Shown here piece by piece: positions 52,414 to 62,068 of a stretch of DNA of 64,000 nt. Location: positions 100,503 through 164,502 of the forward strand of contig JADLDK010000050.1 in assembly GCA_020846715.1 (NCBI GenBank), written 5' to 3'. Made by a program: the position numbers and the translations under genes. The notes under the pieces were generated by a model. That model was not told the DNA's origin and ran no database searches. It saw nothing but the letters and a program-made list of their open reading frames with translations. This DNA is from Armatimonadota bacterium (GTDB lineage Bacteria; Armatimonadota; UBA5829; DSUL01). Position 1 is the stretch's first letter. Each line of letters starts with the position of its first letter.

Positions 52414-53171
52414 TGTTGCGCCTCTCGAAGGACATGTGCGCGCCGCCGAGCGCCCGCGAGCCAGACCAGAGCCCGTGAGATATGCGCGAGTTGGCGAAGG
52501 CGATGTAGTAACCCCGAGAGATTCTTCCCTGTACGCCTGTGCGACATCTCAACGGGTATCTCCCTGACTCGCCAGCCGCCTGCCGCAGCCCAGCCCGAGA
52601 GAGCGGTCTCCACTCCGAAACCTCTTCCGCCGCCACCCTGCGAAACAAAACCGCCCATCGTCTCAACGATGCGCCGATCCAGACAACGCTGCCCCGAAAG
52701 CGGGGCGACAAGCTGTGCGCCGGTCAAAGCGCGGATTCCAGAACGCGCCAGCTTCAGGGCAAAGCCAAAACCCCCTTTTGAACGCACACCCTTTGGTTTT
52801 TCAACAAGCTCCGGGAAGACCGCGACCGTCATGTCGGCTTCACCGTCCAGAATGGGGGTCAGCAAGGCGTTCGCAAGATGAGATGATGCCCCCAGGTCCG
52901 CATCCAGCATAAGGATGTAGCGGCCCTGCGCAGCGCTAAGTCCTGCGTCCAGAGCGCCTGCTTTTCCACGGTTTTCAGGAAGGCAGATGACTTGATCCGC
53001 TCCACTGGCTCTGGCAACAGCGCCGGTGTCGTCGGTACTTGCATCGTCCACGACGATAACCTCACGTAGCCCTGCCAGCTCCTGGCAGCCCGCGAGTGTG
53101 GCTGCGATGCGGTCGGATTCGTTGAATGCGGGAATGAGGACAGAAACACGGGAATCAGAAGAAGCGCTCAC
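52410..53171 (-). CDS. Family 2 glycosyltransferase
   Basis: A 253-residue inverting glycosyltransferase with the GT-A core: VSVLIPAFNESDRI, VIVVDDASTDDT and the metal DxD in LMLDADLG. An aromatic or acidic catalytic base may lie in RGFGVETAL. It is soluble or peripheral. It lies between steB and the MraY-like gene and so probably extends or modifies the lipid-linked sugar made by that enzyme, or decorates it. Confidence 0.88.
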   Translation of the reverse strand: MSASSDSRVSVLIPAFNESDRIAATLAGCQELAGLREVIVVDDASTDDTGAVARASGADQVICLPENRGKAGALDAGLSAAQGRYILMLDADLGASSHLANALLTPILDGEADMTVAVFPELVEKPKGVRSKGGFGFALKLARSGIRALTGAQLVAPLSGQRCLDRRIVETMGGFVSQGGGGRGFGVETALSGWAAAGGWRVREIPVEMSHRRTGKNLSGLLHRLRQLAHISRALVWLAGARRRAHVLREAQQ

Positions 53172-53176
53172 GCGGT

Positions 53177-54088
53177 TCAGCGCTCGATCAATCTGCGTGG
53201 AACCAGTTGCTGACCGGGCCCCAAACCGTAACTGCCCTCATTGTGGACCAACGCATCCACAACGCATATCTGTCCGAGCGCATAGTCAGCATGGGCAACA
53301 GTAGGCGTGTCCAGGTCCTGCCACAAGGCGGCGCCATCGCCCTGAGCAGGATGCTTGTCATCCGATGCGGATGAGAACGCGACCACAACTGTCATATTGT
53401 CCGCTTTGAGTTGGGCGATCAAGGGTGCGATGACAGTCTCTTTGAGAGATTTTGCGGCAGCCTCAGACGGGGCTAGAACGACAGCCAGACGACAGGTGTG
53501 GGAGTAGTCGCCTTCGCTCTCCAGCACTCCGGCATCTGACATCATCGCAAATGGTTGGCCTGGCTGTCCTTGAGAAAGGACTGAGGCCACGTAGCTCCAG
53601 AGCTGTTGGTGCGCATCGGCGCCCGAGGACTGAAATGGAACAGGAAGAAGCTTCGCAGCCGCCTGCAGCTTCTCGGGATTGTCAAACCCGTAGCTGGTGC
53701 GGATCCGCGTGACTGATCGAATGGTCGCACCCGAAGCTTTCAGCGTGTCCTGTAGCCTCGCCGAGTCTCCACTCTGCCCGATCTGGATAACAACCACTCC
53801 GCGACCCAGAAGCTGTCCCTGCACCAGAGCCGGAAGCTCAACAGAAACCAGCTTGTCAGCCTGCTTGAGATCCTCCTGCAGATCGACAATTTCATTCTGC
53901 TTGTCCTGAAGGCGCTCTGAATAGGTCCGAAACTGTTTTTCCAGCCCGAGAATCCGGGTTGTCTGCTTGTTGATAGCCTCTTTCTGCGCCCCAGGGCCAC
54001 CCGCTACGGCCACTCCCAGCAGAATGCCGACGGCAAGGGCGACAAACACTGCAACCAGGCTGTAAATATGGTACCTTACGTCAACCAA
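53177..54088 (-). CDS. SteB/MctB-family outer-layer/copper-transport protein
   Basis: A 303-residue protein with one N-terminal membrane segment (about 12-30), a coiled coil (about 38-75, LEKQFRTYSERLQDKQNEIV) and a C-terminal alpha/beta domain. It resembles MctB/Rv1698 of mycobacteria, once called a copper transporter and now known as SteB. It lies 13 bases downstream of steA, the conserved pairing. It probably acts with SteA in septum formation rather than in copper export. Confidence 0.82.
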   Translation of the reverse strand: MVDVRYHIYSLVAVFVALAVGILLGVAVAGGPGAQKEAINKQTTRILGLEKQFRTYSERLQDKQNEIVDLQEDLKQADKLVSVELPALVQGQLLGRGVVVIQIGQSGDSARLQDTLKASGATIRSVTRIRTSYGFDNPEKLQAAAKLLPVPFQSSGADAHQQLWSYVASVLSQGQPGQPFAMMSDAGVLESEGDYSHTCRLAVVLAPSEAAAKSLKETVIAPLIAQLKADNMTVVVAFSSASDDKHPAQGDGAALWQDLDTPTVAHADYALGQICVVDALVHNEGSYGLGPGQQLVPRRLIER

Positions 54089-54101
54089 AGAGACGGCACT
54101 C

Positions 54102-55301
54102 CTACGACCGCCCCAGTATACGCCATTCGAGCATCTTAAGTCTAACAGAGTTACCTATCATACGCAGCCAACCGTGAACGTCGTCACTCTGCAACAGGAT
54201 GACGGCAAAAAGCAGGAATATCCCAAGCGCGACCAGAGCCACCGTGATCGCAGGAATTCTTGCCGGATACAGCTTGCTTACTCCCCGGGCGTCCACAAGC
54301 CGAGACCCGATACGCATTCGCACTAGAATGGTGCTGGCCATGCCGTGCCGCCCCTTGTCCAGGAAGTCGTAGAGATTCGAGTGAGTTCCAACCGCCACAA
54401 TCAACTCCGCTCCGTACTCAAAGGCCAGAAGCATAGCGGCGTCTTCACTGGTGCCCGGAACGGAGAACTTCTGGTGCTCCAAACCCAGTTGCTGGACGCG
54501 CTGCAAACCCGGGGACTCGCGCCCATCGGCATATGTGTGTACGACAATCTCCGCTCCACACCGCAGCGCTTTGTCTGAGACGCTGTCCATATCGCCCAGA
54601 ATGATATCTGGCTTCATCCCCATCTCCAGCATCGCGTCTGCGCCACCGTCCACCGCGATTATTACCGGCTTTACGCCCATCAAGTAGCCACGGATAATCT
54701 CAAGATCGCGTTTGTAACCGTCGCCCCGCACGACGACCAGCACGTGCTTATCCTGTATCTTCGCGTTAATGGCGGGTGTCTGGACCGGGGCGAGAAGCTG
54801 CGTCAGTTCGCGGGACGCATAGTGAAGAGTATTCTCCGCAAAGCGCTGTAGCTCACTATCCAGATTGTTGCGGCTGCGAGCCAGTTTCAGATCAACGACG
54901 GAGCGGCTCTGAAGCTCTCCTTCGGCCACCTGGCGGTCACCCGCCATCAGCCGATCCCCTTCCAGCGTTAGCTCTGTCCCCTCACGCAGAGCGTCCATCA
55001 GATCAGGTTGGTCAATGTCCAGCAGCAAAACCCCGGCGTCCAGCAGAATTCCCGGTCCGCGGTTTGGATAGCGTCCGGAGATTGAAGGCTGAAGATTCAC
55101 AACACCAGAAACACCCGCATCCACGAGCATCTGCGCGCCAACACTGTCCAGATTCTCATGGGCTATGACAGCGATATCTCCGCGTTGAAGTCTTCTGGCC
55201 AGGTCTTTGGTGCGCCGTCCGCATTTAGCCGGCCCTGTGACACGTGGAACCAAAACTCTACCGGCTTTGGGGCGCACTTGCGCTGAGGAGTTCGCGCGCA
55301 T
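54102..55301 (-). CDS. steA: SteA-family cytokinetic protein
   Basis: About 399 residues from the ATG at 55301, overlapping the recN end by 44 bases; a GTG at 55277 is an alternative. The central part has the thiamin-pyrophosphokinase-like catalytic fold (AVDGGADAMLEMGMKPDIIL, GDMDSVS), and the C-terminus holds a membrane segment (about 335-360). SteA and SteB form a complex at the division site in Corynebacteriales. Synteny with recN and nadK supports the call. Confidence 0.88.
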   Translation of the reverse strand: MRANSSAQVRPKAGRVLVPRVTGPAKCGRRTKDLARRLQRGDIAVIAHENLDSVGAQMLVDAGVSGVVNLQPSISGRYPNRGPGILLDAGVLLLDIDQPDLMDALREGTELTLEGDRLMAGDRQVAEGELQSRSVVDLKLARSRNNLDSELQRFAENTLHYASRELTQLLAPVQTPAINAKIQDKHVLVVVRGDGYKRDLEIIRGYLMGVKPVIIAVDGGADAMLEMGMKPDIILGDMDSVSDKALRCGAEIVVHTYADGRESPGLQRVQQLGLEHQKFSVPGTSEDAAMLLAFEYGAELIVAVGTHSNLYDFLDKGRHGMASTILVRMRIGSRLVDARGVSKLYPARIPAITVALVALGIFLLFAVILLQSDDVHGWLRMIGNSVRLKMLEWRILGRS

Positions 55302-56943
55302 GTTGGACTGCTGCCTCGCTTTCCTGATTGCCGCCCAGCATCCGCGCCAGTTCGACAACTCGCTCTTCGTCTGAGAGTTTTCGGATTTCCACGACGGTCC
55401 GTCCGTTGGACTCACGCTTTTGCACCTGAAAGTGGCTGTCTGCAAAGCTGGCGATCTGAGCCAGATGAGTTACGCACAGCACCTGCCGGCCCTGAGCGAG
55501 ACCCTTGAGCTTCTCTCCAACGACATTAGCCGTGCGTCCGCCAATACCCGCATCCACCTCGTCAAAAACCAGCGTGCGTACGGGATCTTCCGACGTGAGA
55601 ACCGTCTTGAGCGCAAGCATTATGCGCGAAGATTCTCCACCACTAGCCACCTTGGAGAGCGGCCGCGCAGACTCTCCGGCGTTGGCAGAGATCAAAAACT
55701 CTACCCTGTCAGCACCAGTAGGGCCAAGCGGCGCGTCGTCAACGCTGACTTTGAATTTTGCGCCGGCCATCCCAAGGTCGGCAAGCTGCTCTTCTACGCG
55801 CCTGGAGAGCTCCGCTACAGCAGCATTACGCATTCGCGTAAGCTCAGCCGCAAGAGATCGGACAGACTCCTGCAATCCAGCCTGTTCGGATTCTAACTTC
55901 AAGCGCTGTTCATCGGAAGTTTCCAGCGCGCCGAGATCATTTGCCACTCTGTCCAGATAGACGAGAATGTCAGGGATCGTCTCCCCATACTTACGCTTGA
56001 GATTGCTGATGAGATCCAAACGCGACTGAACCTCATCAATACGCCCAGGGCTGACATCCAGATCCTCTCGCCAGGCTCTGAGTCCTTCTGAAGCCTCCTG
56101 AATCCGCACGAGAGCCTCTGTGAGTGACTGGACATGAGCGTCTATCTCGGCATCGAAGCGCGCGACTGCTTCAAGCGCCTTTACAGATGCCGCGACCGAG
56201 TCCTCAGCTCCAAGGCCCGCCTCTTCTCCTCCAGCCAGGTGCGCGGTGGCAGTCTCGGCGGCTATCGACAGCTTTTCCAGATTAGCCAGGCGCAGATTTT
56301 CCGCTTTCAAATCCTCTTCTTCACCGGGGCGCAGGCCAGCGCTCTCAATCTCCTGAACCTGGAAACGGTAGAGGTCTGCCAGCCGCTCGCGCTCTCGCGC
56401 GTCTGAGGAGAGTTGTCGCAGTGTCTCTGAAACCTGTTGGAGGCGTCCCCATTCCTCACTTAGCTGACGCTTCAGGGCGGTGGCTTCTGTGCCTACAAAT
56501 CCGTCCAGAAACTGAAGCTGCCATTTCAACGAAAGAAGCAGTTGATGCTCGTGTTGACCGTGGACATCCGCCAGAAGTTGCGTGAGATCTCGGTGGGCAT
56601 TGAGGGTCGAGAGCCGCCCGTTTACGCGGCACTGCGTCTTGCCGTGAATGGAGATATCCCGTGCAAGAATGACGCCGTCTTCGGCTTCATGACCCTGCTC
56701 AATTATCTGCTCTGCGATCTCGGGTCGTCCAGCTACATCAAAGGCGCCCTGAACCACAGATTTTGAGCACCCTTCTCGCACAGAGTCACCTCCGACCCTC
56801 TCACCAAGCAGAGCATTGATGGCATCCACCAGAATGGACTTACCGGCGCCGGTTTCGCCAGTGAGCACTGTGAACCCTGGCGAGAACTCCAGGTCCAGCA
56901 CATCTATGAGGGCGAAGTTTTCCACGTGGAGTTGTGTGAGCAT
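55258..56943 (-). CDS. recN: DNA repair protein RecN
   Basis: A 561-residue SMC-like ATPase that acts early in double-strand break repair. Walker A GETGAGKSILVDAI at about 30-43, coiled coils around 155-230 and 310-370, signature VASGGESSRIMLALK, Walker B VFDEVDAGIGG. The second DNA-end factor in this window beside nurA-herA-mre11-rad50. Between nadK and steA, a mycobacterial-type order. Confidence 0.96.
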   Translation of the reverse strand: MLTQLHVENFALIDVLDLEFSPGFTVLTGETGAGKSILVDAINALLGERVGGDSVREGCSKSVVQGAFDVAGRPEIAEQIIEQGHEAEDGVILARDISIHGKTQCRVNGRLSTLNAHRDLTQLLADVHGQHEHQLLLSLKWQLQFLDGFVGTEATALKRQLSEEWGRLQQVSETLRQLSSDARERERLADLYRFQVQEIESAGLRPGEEEDLKAENLRLANLEKLSIAAETATAHLAGGEEAGLGAEDSVAASVKALEAVARFDAEIDAHVQSLTEALVRIQEASEGLRAWREDLDVSPGRIDEVQSRLDLISNLKRKYGETIPDILVYLDRVANDLGALETSDEQRLKLESEQAGLQESVRSLAAELTRMRNAAVAELSRRVEEQLADLGMAGAKFKVSVDDAPLGPTGADRVEFLISANAGESARPLSKVASGGESSRIMLALKTVLTSEDPVRTLVFDEVDAGIGGRTANVVGEKLKGLAQGRQVLCVTHLAQIASFADSHFQVQKRESNGRTVVEIRKLSDEERVVELARMLGGNQESEAAVQHARELLSASAPQSR

Positions 56944-57054
56944 GGCGTTATCTGAGCCCGCTGTGAGTCTTTCGGCTCCGGCGGACTATGCACCTACCAC
57001 ATTATGCAGAATGTGCCGCCGTTCTGAAAAGACCCGATTGAGTTCCGGGCGCTG

Positions 57055-57930
57055 CTAACGGTCGTATCGCTCACCAAATCCAAGGCGGCTCTCAAGCTGA
57101 AGGTAAAAAGCGCTGCGGCGCGTCTGAACGAGGCGAGCGACAAAAGGTGCGCGAGAGATGCGGATGACATCCCCGTCCTGAAGCGTGTCCTGAAGCTGTC
57201 CATCCACTGTCAGCACACCCTCAAACGCACCTGCTTCCGCGGTCACCTCTATGGGTTCTCCGGCCGGAATCACAAGCGCCCGGGAGTTCAGTGTGTGTGG
57301 CGCTATCGGCGTGATGGCTACGACGTCCACATCCGGATGAATTACCGGCCCACCCGCCGACAGCGAGTAGGCCGTTGACCCGGTCGGTGTTGCGATGATG
57401 ATGCCGTCCGCTGAGTAGCGCACAACCTCCTGCGGACCGACGTTGACGCGTAAGCGGACAAGCCGAGACATCGTCCCCCGAGCAATGACAACGTCATTCA
57501 GCGCAGAGTACACCTGCGTCTGCAGGCCCGCGCGCGTGAGGCTGGCCTGAAGCATCAGCCTGCTGCTCAAAGTGTAGTCGCCGCGCAAGACACTGCCGAG
57601 AGCCTCCAGCGCTTCGCTGGGATCCGTCTCCATGATGAAGCCGTAGCGTCCGAAATGGATTCCAACGATCGGCTTCTCTAGCGGCGCCGCTTCGCGCGCA
57701 ACGCGCAGAAGAGTGCCATCACCTCCCAGGGCAAGCACTACGTCGCAGGCAGCCACAACTTCTGCAAGCGTATGCCCCGGAAGGCCGAGACGCGCCGCGA
57801 CTGGATCCTCCGCCACCACCTCACAGCCCGTCTCTCTGGCAAACGCAGCCAGTTTGGCCGCCAGGCCAAACGAAGACTCCTTGCCCGGATTAACAACCAG
57901 CCCGACGGTGTTTATCACCTGGCTGGCCAA
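57055..57930 (-). CDS. nadK: NAD kinase
   Basis: A 291-residue kinase making NADP from NAD. The GGDGT motif is in LALGGDGTLLRV, the NE/D region in ALNDVVIARG, and the substrate loop GIIIATPTGSTAYSLSAGGP is complete. It lies 111 bases before recN and 39 bases after the TPR gene, consistent with one transcript. Confidence 0.96.
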   Translation of the reverse strand: MASQVINTVGLVVNPGKESSFGLAAKLAAFARETGCEVVAEDPVAARLGLPGHTLAEVVAACDVVLALGGDGTLLRVAREAAPLEKPIVGIHFGRYGFIMETDPSEALEALGSVLRGDYTLSSRLMLQASLTRAGLQTQVYSALNDVVIARGTMSRLVRLRVNVGPQEVVRYSADGIIIATPTGSTAYSLSAGGPVIHPDVDVVAITPIAPHTLNSRALVIPAGEPIEVTAEAGAFEGVLTVDGQLQDTLQDGDVIRISRAPFVARLVQTRRSAFYLQLESRLGFGERYDR

Positions 57931-57969
57931 CCTGCTCCCGGCACGCCCGAGCGCCGTGCAACCAAATCT

Positions 57970-59439
57970 TTACTGCGAAACTTGCAGCCGAGCCAGATTA
58001 GCCTTGGCATCCGCATGGTTAGGATCGGACGCCAACGCTTTGCGATAGAACTCGATAGCTTCGTTACGCTTGCCCTCTCGCTCCAACACGGCACCAAGGT
58101 TGTTTAGCGCAGTTGGCGACTTGGGGTCGAGCACCAGGGCGCTGCGGAGCTGCCGCTCAGCATCCGGCAGCCGATTTGTCCTTTCATACACCAGGCCAAG
58201 CCCAATCAGCGCAGGCACATCGTCCTTCTGACCCGCGATAGCCGACTTGTAGGTGGCTTCTGCAAGGGCGAAATTGCGCTTTCGCACGTAGAGATTCCCA
58301 AGAGCAAGCATAGCCGTTCGATTGGAGGGGTCGCGCTTGACAAGCTCCTCCCACTCGCTCACAGCCTTGTCAATCTGGCCGGACTGCTGAAAAGTCGCGG
58401 CGAGGTTCTGTCTGGCAACCAGCATGTTAGGATCGGCCTTGAGCGCCGCATCAAAATGGTTTTGCGCCAGCGCATATTTTTTCTGCGTGAAGTAGAGATA
58501 TCCCAGATTGTTCTCGGCCTCAGCATCCCCCGGTTTCGCTCTGAGAGCGCGCAGATAGGCCTGCTCAGCTTCATCCGTCTGTCCACGCCGGGCAAGAAGC
58601 ACTCCGAGATTCAGGTTGGGTAGATACTCATTCGGGCGAATCCGCTGGGCTTCGCGCAGCGCAGCGATTGCCTTGTCGTCATTCCCCTGCTTCGCGTAGA
58701 GTTCGGCCAGTCCCATCTGTGCGGCGTAGTCGTTTTTCTCCAGGTCCGCGGCTTTCTGGAGCGAAGCGGCAGCCGCTGCCTGCTGTCCAGCCTGCTTCTG
58801 AGCCAGACCGAGGTTGGACCAGTAGGTCGCGTGATCCGGCTCAGTCTTGGCCGCCTTCTGATAAGCTTCAATAGATCCGGTGACGTCGCCGGAGTTCTGG
58901 AGCGCAATACCCAGATTGTTCTGGACTTTGGCATCAGCCGGCTCTATCTCCACCGACTTTCTGTATGCCTTCGCCGCTTCGGCGTACTTCTTCTGCTTCA
59001 GCGCGGCATTTCCCAGGCTGTAAAAGGCCTGCGCAGAGCGTGGAGATACTTCTGTAAGCGTCTGAAAAACTTTCTCGGACTTGGCGGTCTGCCCTGTAGC
59101 CATGTAGGCATTGCCCAGATTTCGCAGGGCATCAGGATTTTTCGGGTCCAGCTCGATGGCGCGCTCAAGAGGAACTACAGCTTGTTGTGGTTGGTTGTCC
59201 TTCAGGTAAATATAGCCAATCCAGCCATACAACAGAGCGTTGTCCGGCGCTGCCGCTTTGGCGGCTTCAAGGGTTGCTAGAGCATCCGCATTCTGACCCT
59301 TGTTGAACTGCGCAACGGCAGTCTTGATAGCCTCGTCTCCAGGGGCTGCGCTAACCTGTGGCGAGAAAGCTAACAGGAAACCGGCCATCAAAACCGGCGT
59401 ATAAGACAGCAACCGGGAAAAAGGGAAATGAATCTTCAT
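57970..59439 (-). CDS. Exported TPR-repeat protein
   Basis: A 489-residue protein with a signal peptide ending near VSAAPGDE (about 1-32) and then about 13 consecutive tetratricopeptide repeats (34-residue period, PDNALLYGWIGYIYLKDNQ and similar). No catalytic domain. It is presumably a periplasmic or surface scaffold. Location between folC and nadK gives no functional clue. Confidence 0.88.
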   Translation of the reverse strand: MKIHFPFSRLLSYTPVLMAGFLLAFSPQVSAAPGDEAIKTAVAQFNKGQNADALATLEAAKAAAPDNALLYGWIGYIYLKDNQPQQAVVPLERAIELDPKNPDALRNLGNAYMATGQTAKSEKVFQTLTEVSPRSAQAFYSLGNAALKQKKYAEAAKAYRKSVEIEPADAKVQNNLGIALQNSGDVTGSIEAYQKAAKTEPDHATYWSNLGLAQKQAGQQAAAAASLQKAADLEKNDYAAQMGLAELYAKQGNDDKAIAALREAQRIRPNEYLPNLNLGVLLARRGQTDEAEQAYLRALRAKPGDAEAENNLGYLYFTQKKYALAQNHFDAALKADPNMLVARQNLAATFQQSGQIDKAVSEWEELVKRDPSNRTAMLALGNLYVRKRNFALAEATYKSAIAGQKDDVPALIGLGLVYERTNRLPDAERQLRSALVLDPKSPTALNNLGAVLEREGKRNEAIEFYRKALASDPNHADAKANLARLQVSQ

Positions 59440-59533
59440 CGCACTCGACTCCTCGCTCTTGTTCTCAGCCCCAGCGGCAATACAGTATTTCGGAATGTTA
59501 CCCGCACAACCTGGCGAAATGTGCAGTTGACAG

Positions 59534-60976
59534 TCAATTAGCCAGACAGTCGTCCGCTGCGTTATCTTTTGCCATTATATCCAAGTTTCCTCGTTGTCTC
59601 TGTGGGATTGCGCCCACCAGAAAGAACGATCCCGTGATACAGACAGCCTCATCAGAACCGGCGGACTCGAGAGCATACCGGATAGCTTCTGCAGGGTCAA
59701 CTTCCAGTTTTGGCTCTAACGCCAGGTCTGCAAGCTCTGCAGCAAGCTCCTCAACAGACCAGGCATTCGGAGTGGATACTGTGGTCACAACGATCTCTCG
59801 AATGAAAGGCAGGAGCGGCGTGAGGAACTCAGCCGGTTTGTGAGGCTTGGTCATCGCGAAAACGAGCGTTAACCTGCGGCCTTCCAGCCTCTGCCCCAGA
59901 TACTGCGCCAGCACCTGAGCGCCTGCGGGATTGTGAGCTCCATCCGCGATAACGAGGGGAGAATCTGAGAGAATCTGCAGTCGCCCCGGCAGCCAGGCCC
60001 GTTCAATCCCTGTCTTGATCGCCTCGTCAGAAACGGGCAGTCTCTGCTGGCGAAGAAGCAACAGCGCGCCCGCCGCGCACCCAGCATTGGACGCCTGAAA
60101 ATCCCCCTGCAGACGCATTCGCAGCCCCGCGAGCTCCCACGCGCCTCTGATGAGGGTGACAGGGCTGTCGGACGAAGGCTTGTAGTAATAAATCCTGTCT
60201 GAAGGCCTGAATATGGAAGCGAATGCGCCGTAAGACTCGACGCTTGTCAGAGGCGCTTTGCGCTCATCGGCAATACGCCGGATTACGGAGGCGGGTTCGA
60301 GGTCCGTGACTCCCGAAACTACCGGGACGCCCTGCTTGATTATGCCAGCCTTCTCAGACGCTATCTGCGCGAGGGTGTCTCCCAAACGGTCCATGTGGTC
60401 GTAGGATATGCTGGTGATCACGCTGACCATTGGTACAATGACGTTTGTCGCATCCAGCCGGCCGCCAAGGCCGACCTCGATGCAGGCCACATCGACATTT
60501 TCGCGCGCGAAATACAGAAAGCCAATCAGGGTCTTGGCTTCAAATTCTGTGGTCTCACCAAACTCGCCATCCGGTACAGACTCGATGATAGATTGGGCTT
60601 CGGTCGCCAGCGTCGCAAATTCCCTGCGCGGTATCATTTCGCCGTTGATCTGAACGCGCTCTCTGATGTCAAAGACGTACGGAGAAAGGTAGCGTCCGGT
60701 TTTCAAGCCCGACGCCTGAGCGCCTTCGGCGACCATGCTGGTGACAGAGCCTTTACCATTTGTTCCGGCGACATGGACGCTCTTGAACGCTAGGTGCGGA
60801 TCGCCGGCTACGCGGAGTAATTTCTGAAAGCGCTCCAATCCGAGCTTGATACCGAAGCGCCTCAGACCCGACAGCCACTGGACCGAGTCTTCGTAGTTCA
60901 AGGGCGATGGATGCTTTGAGGCGAGCAGCGCACGCTGGGATTCATTGAGCGATCTTCTCCAGAATTCTGTCCACAT
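59534..60976 (-). CDS. folC: Folylpolyglutamate synthase/dihydrofolate synthase
   Basis: About 480 residues from the ATG at 60976. P-loop HVAGTNGKGSVTSM, SPYV and the Glu/His metal region (IEVGLGGRLDATN, SISYDHMDRLG), KAGIIK and the C-terminal ADGAHNP. It adds glutamate residues to dihydropteroate and folates. The C-terminus extends about 25 residues beyond the usual end. Overlaps the BioD/DRTGG gene by about 35 bases, so coupled. Confidence 0.94.
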   Translation of the reverse strand: MWTEFWRRSLNESQRALLASKHPSPLNYEDSVQWLSGLRRFGIKLGLERFQKLLRVAGDPHLAFKSVHVAGTNGKGSVTSMVAEGAQASGLKTGRYLSPYVFDIRERVQINGEMIPRREFATLATEAQSIIESVPDGEFGETTEFEAKTLIGFLYFARENVDVACIEVGLGGRLDATNVIVPMVSVITSISYDHMDRLGDTLAQIASEKAGIIKQGVPVVSGVTDLEPASVIRRIADERKAPLTSVESYGAFASIFRPSDRIYYYKPSSDSPVTLIRGAWELAGLRMRLQGDFQASNAGCAAGALLLLRQQRLPVSDEAIKTGIERAWLPGRLQILSDSPLVIADGAHNPAGAQVLAQYLGQRLEGRRLTLVFAMTKPHKPAEFLTPLLPFIREIVVTTVSTPNAWSVEELAAELADLALEPKLEVDPAEAIRYALESAGSDEAVCITGSFFLVGAIPQRQRGNLDIMAKDNAADDCLAN

Positions 60977-62063
60977 CAATGTATTCAGCAAACAGGTCTT
61001 CCGTCGCGCGGATTTTGTCAGAGTCTCCGGGGCGAATCTTTACGGACAGTTTGTTGACGCGGCTGGCAACGGCGAAGGTATCCTCGGGGACAGAAATGAC
61101 TGGTATAAACGTGCGTTGGATGAGTTCCAGAATGTTGGTGTGAGGCTCTGTACCCCCGGTAATGATGATTCCGCTGACGCAATTGCGCTTTGCGATTCCG
61201 GCGACACACGAGCTCATAGCAGCCAATACGAGATCTTCGCGCGTACCGGGAGTGATGAGCAGCACTCCGCGGGAAAAGTATGTCAAGGCTTCATGCGGCT
61301 GCATAGCCCCGATCACCATTCGCGTCACAGTGTTCTTGAGTCCGGAACGCCCCGAGATCAGCTTGCCGCCCGTGTCTTCCAGCACCTGCTCCATAGTCGG
61401 GCTGGAAAGCAACTTCTGATAGGGCATCACGCCAACGCACTCAAGACCGAGCCTCTGCAGACCGAGCCGGACCACGCGATTGACCTTTTCGTACTTCTCC
61501 GCTTCGACCTTGTTGATAATGACGCCGATGATCTCAACGCCTCTTGCGTCAAAGAGCGCCTTGTTGAGCATAATCTCGTCAATAGGACGACCTATTCCGC
61601 CTGAAGACACCAGCAGAACTTTGATGCCCAGCAACTCGGCAACGTCGGCGTTCGACATGTCAAAGACGGACCCCACACCCGCATGCCCCGTGCCCTCGAC
61701 AACGACAATATCGCTTTCTGCGGCAATTCTGTTGTACGAAGCGACGACGTCTTCCGCCAGCTTCTCTCTGTCCGGATGAAGGATATAGTCTTCCGTGAAG
61801 CCTCTCGGAATCGCGATTGGAGACATATCCGGCAGGCTGTCCCCAAGGTGGTAGGACTGCTGAACCAGCAGCGCATCCTCGTCTATCCTATGTCCCTGGA
61901 CATCCACATATCTCTGTCCGACCGGCTTGATGTAACCGACGCTGCCCATGCGCTTCTTGAGCGCCGCAATCAATCCCAGCGAAGTGATGGTCTTTCCGTC
62001 ATTCTGGCGTGTCGCGCCCACGTACACACTCGGCGGACGACCTTCAATTACGGCGCCTGGCAT
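60942..62063 (-). CDS. BioD-like P-loop/DRTGG-domain protein
   Basis: About 373 residues from the ATG at 62063. N-terminal AAA_26/BioD-like P-loop domain (about 10-205; Walker A GATRQNDGKTI) and a DRTGG domain (about 210-325; GGKLISGRSGLKNTV, GVLLITPGTREDL). This is the N-terminal part of long bacterial phosphotransacetylases but lacks the acetyltransferase domain. Stand-alone copies are regulators or of unknown role. It lies five bases after the sugar isomerase gene. Confidence 0.85.
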   Translation of the reverse strand: MPGAVIEGRPPSVYVGATRQNDGKTITSLGLIAALKKRMGSVGYIKPVGQRYVDVQGHRIDEDALLVQQSYHLGDSLPDMSPIAIPRGFTEDYILHPDREKLAEDVVASYNRIAAESDIVVVEGTGHAGVGSVFDMSNADVAELLGIKVLLVSSGGIGRPIDEIMLNKALFDARGVEIIGVIINKVEAEKYEKVNRVVRLGLQRLGLECVGVMPYQKLLSSPTMEQVLEDTGGKLISGRSGLKNTVTRMVIGAMQPHEALTYFSRGVLLITPGTREDLVLAAMSSCVAGIAKRNCVSGIIITGGTEPHTNILELIQRTFIPVISVPEDTFAVASRVNKLSVKIRPGDSDKIRATEDLFAEYIDVDRILEKIAQ

Positions 62064-62068
62064 AGCCG

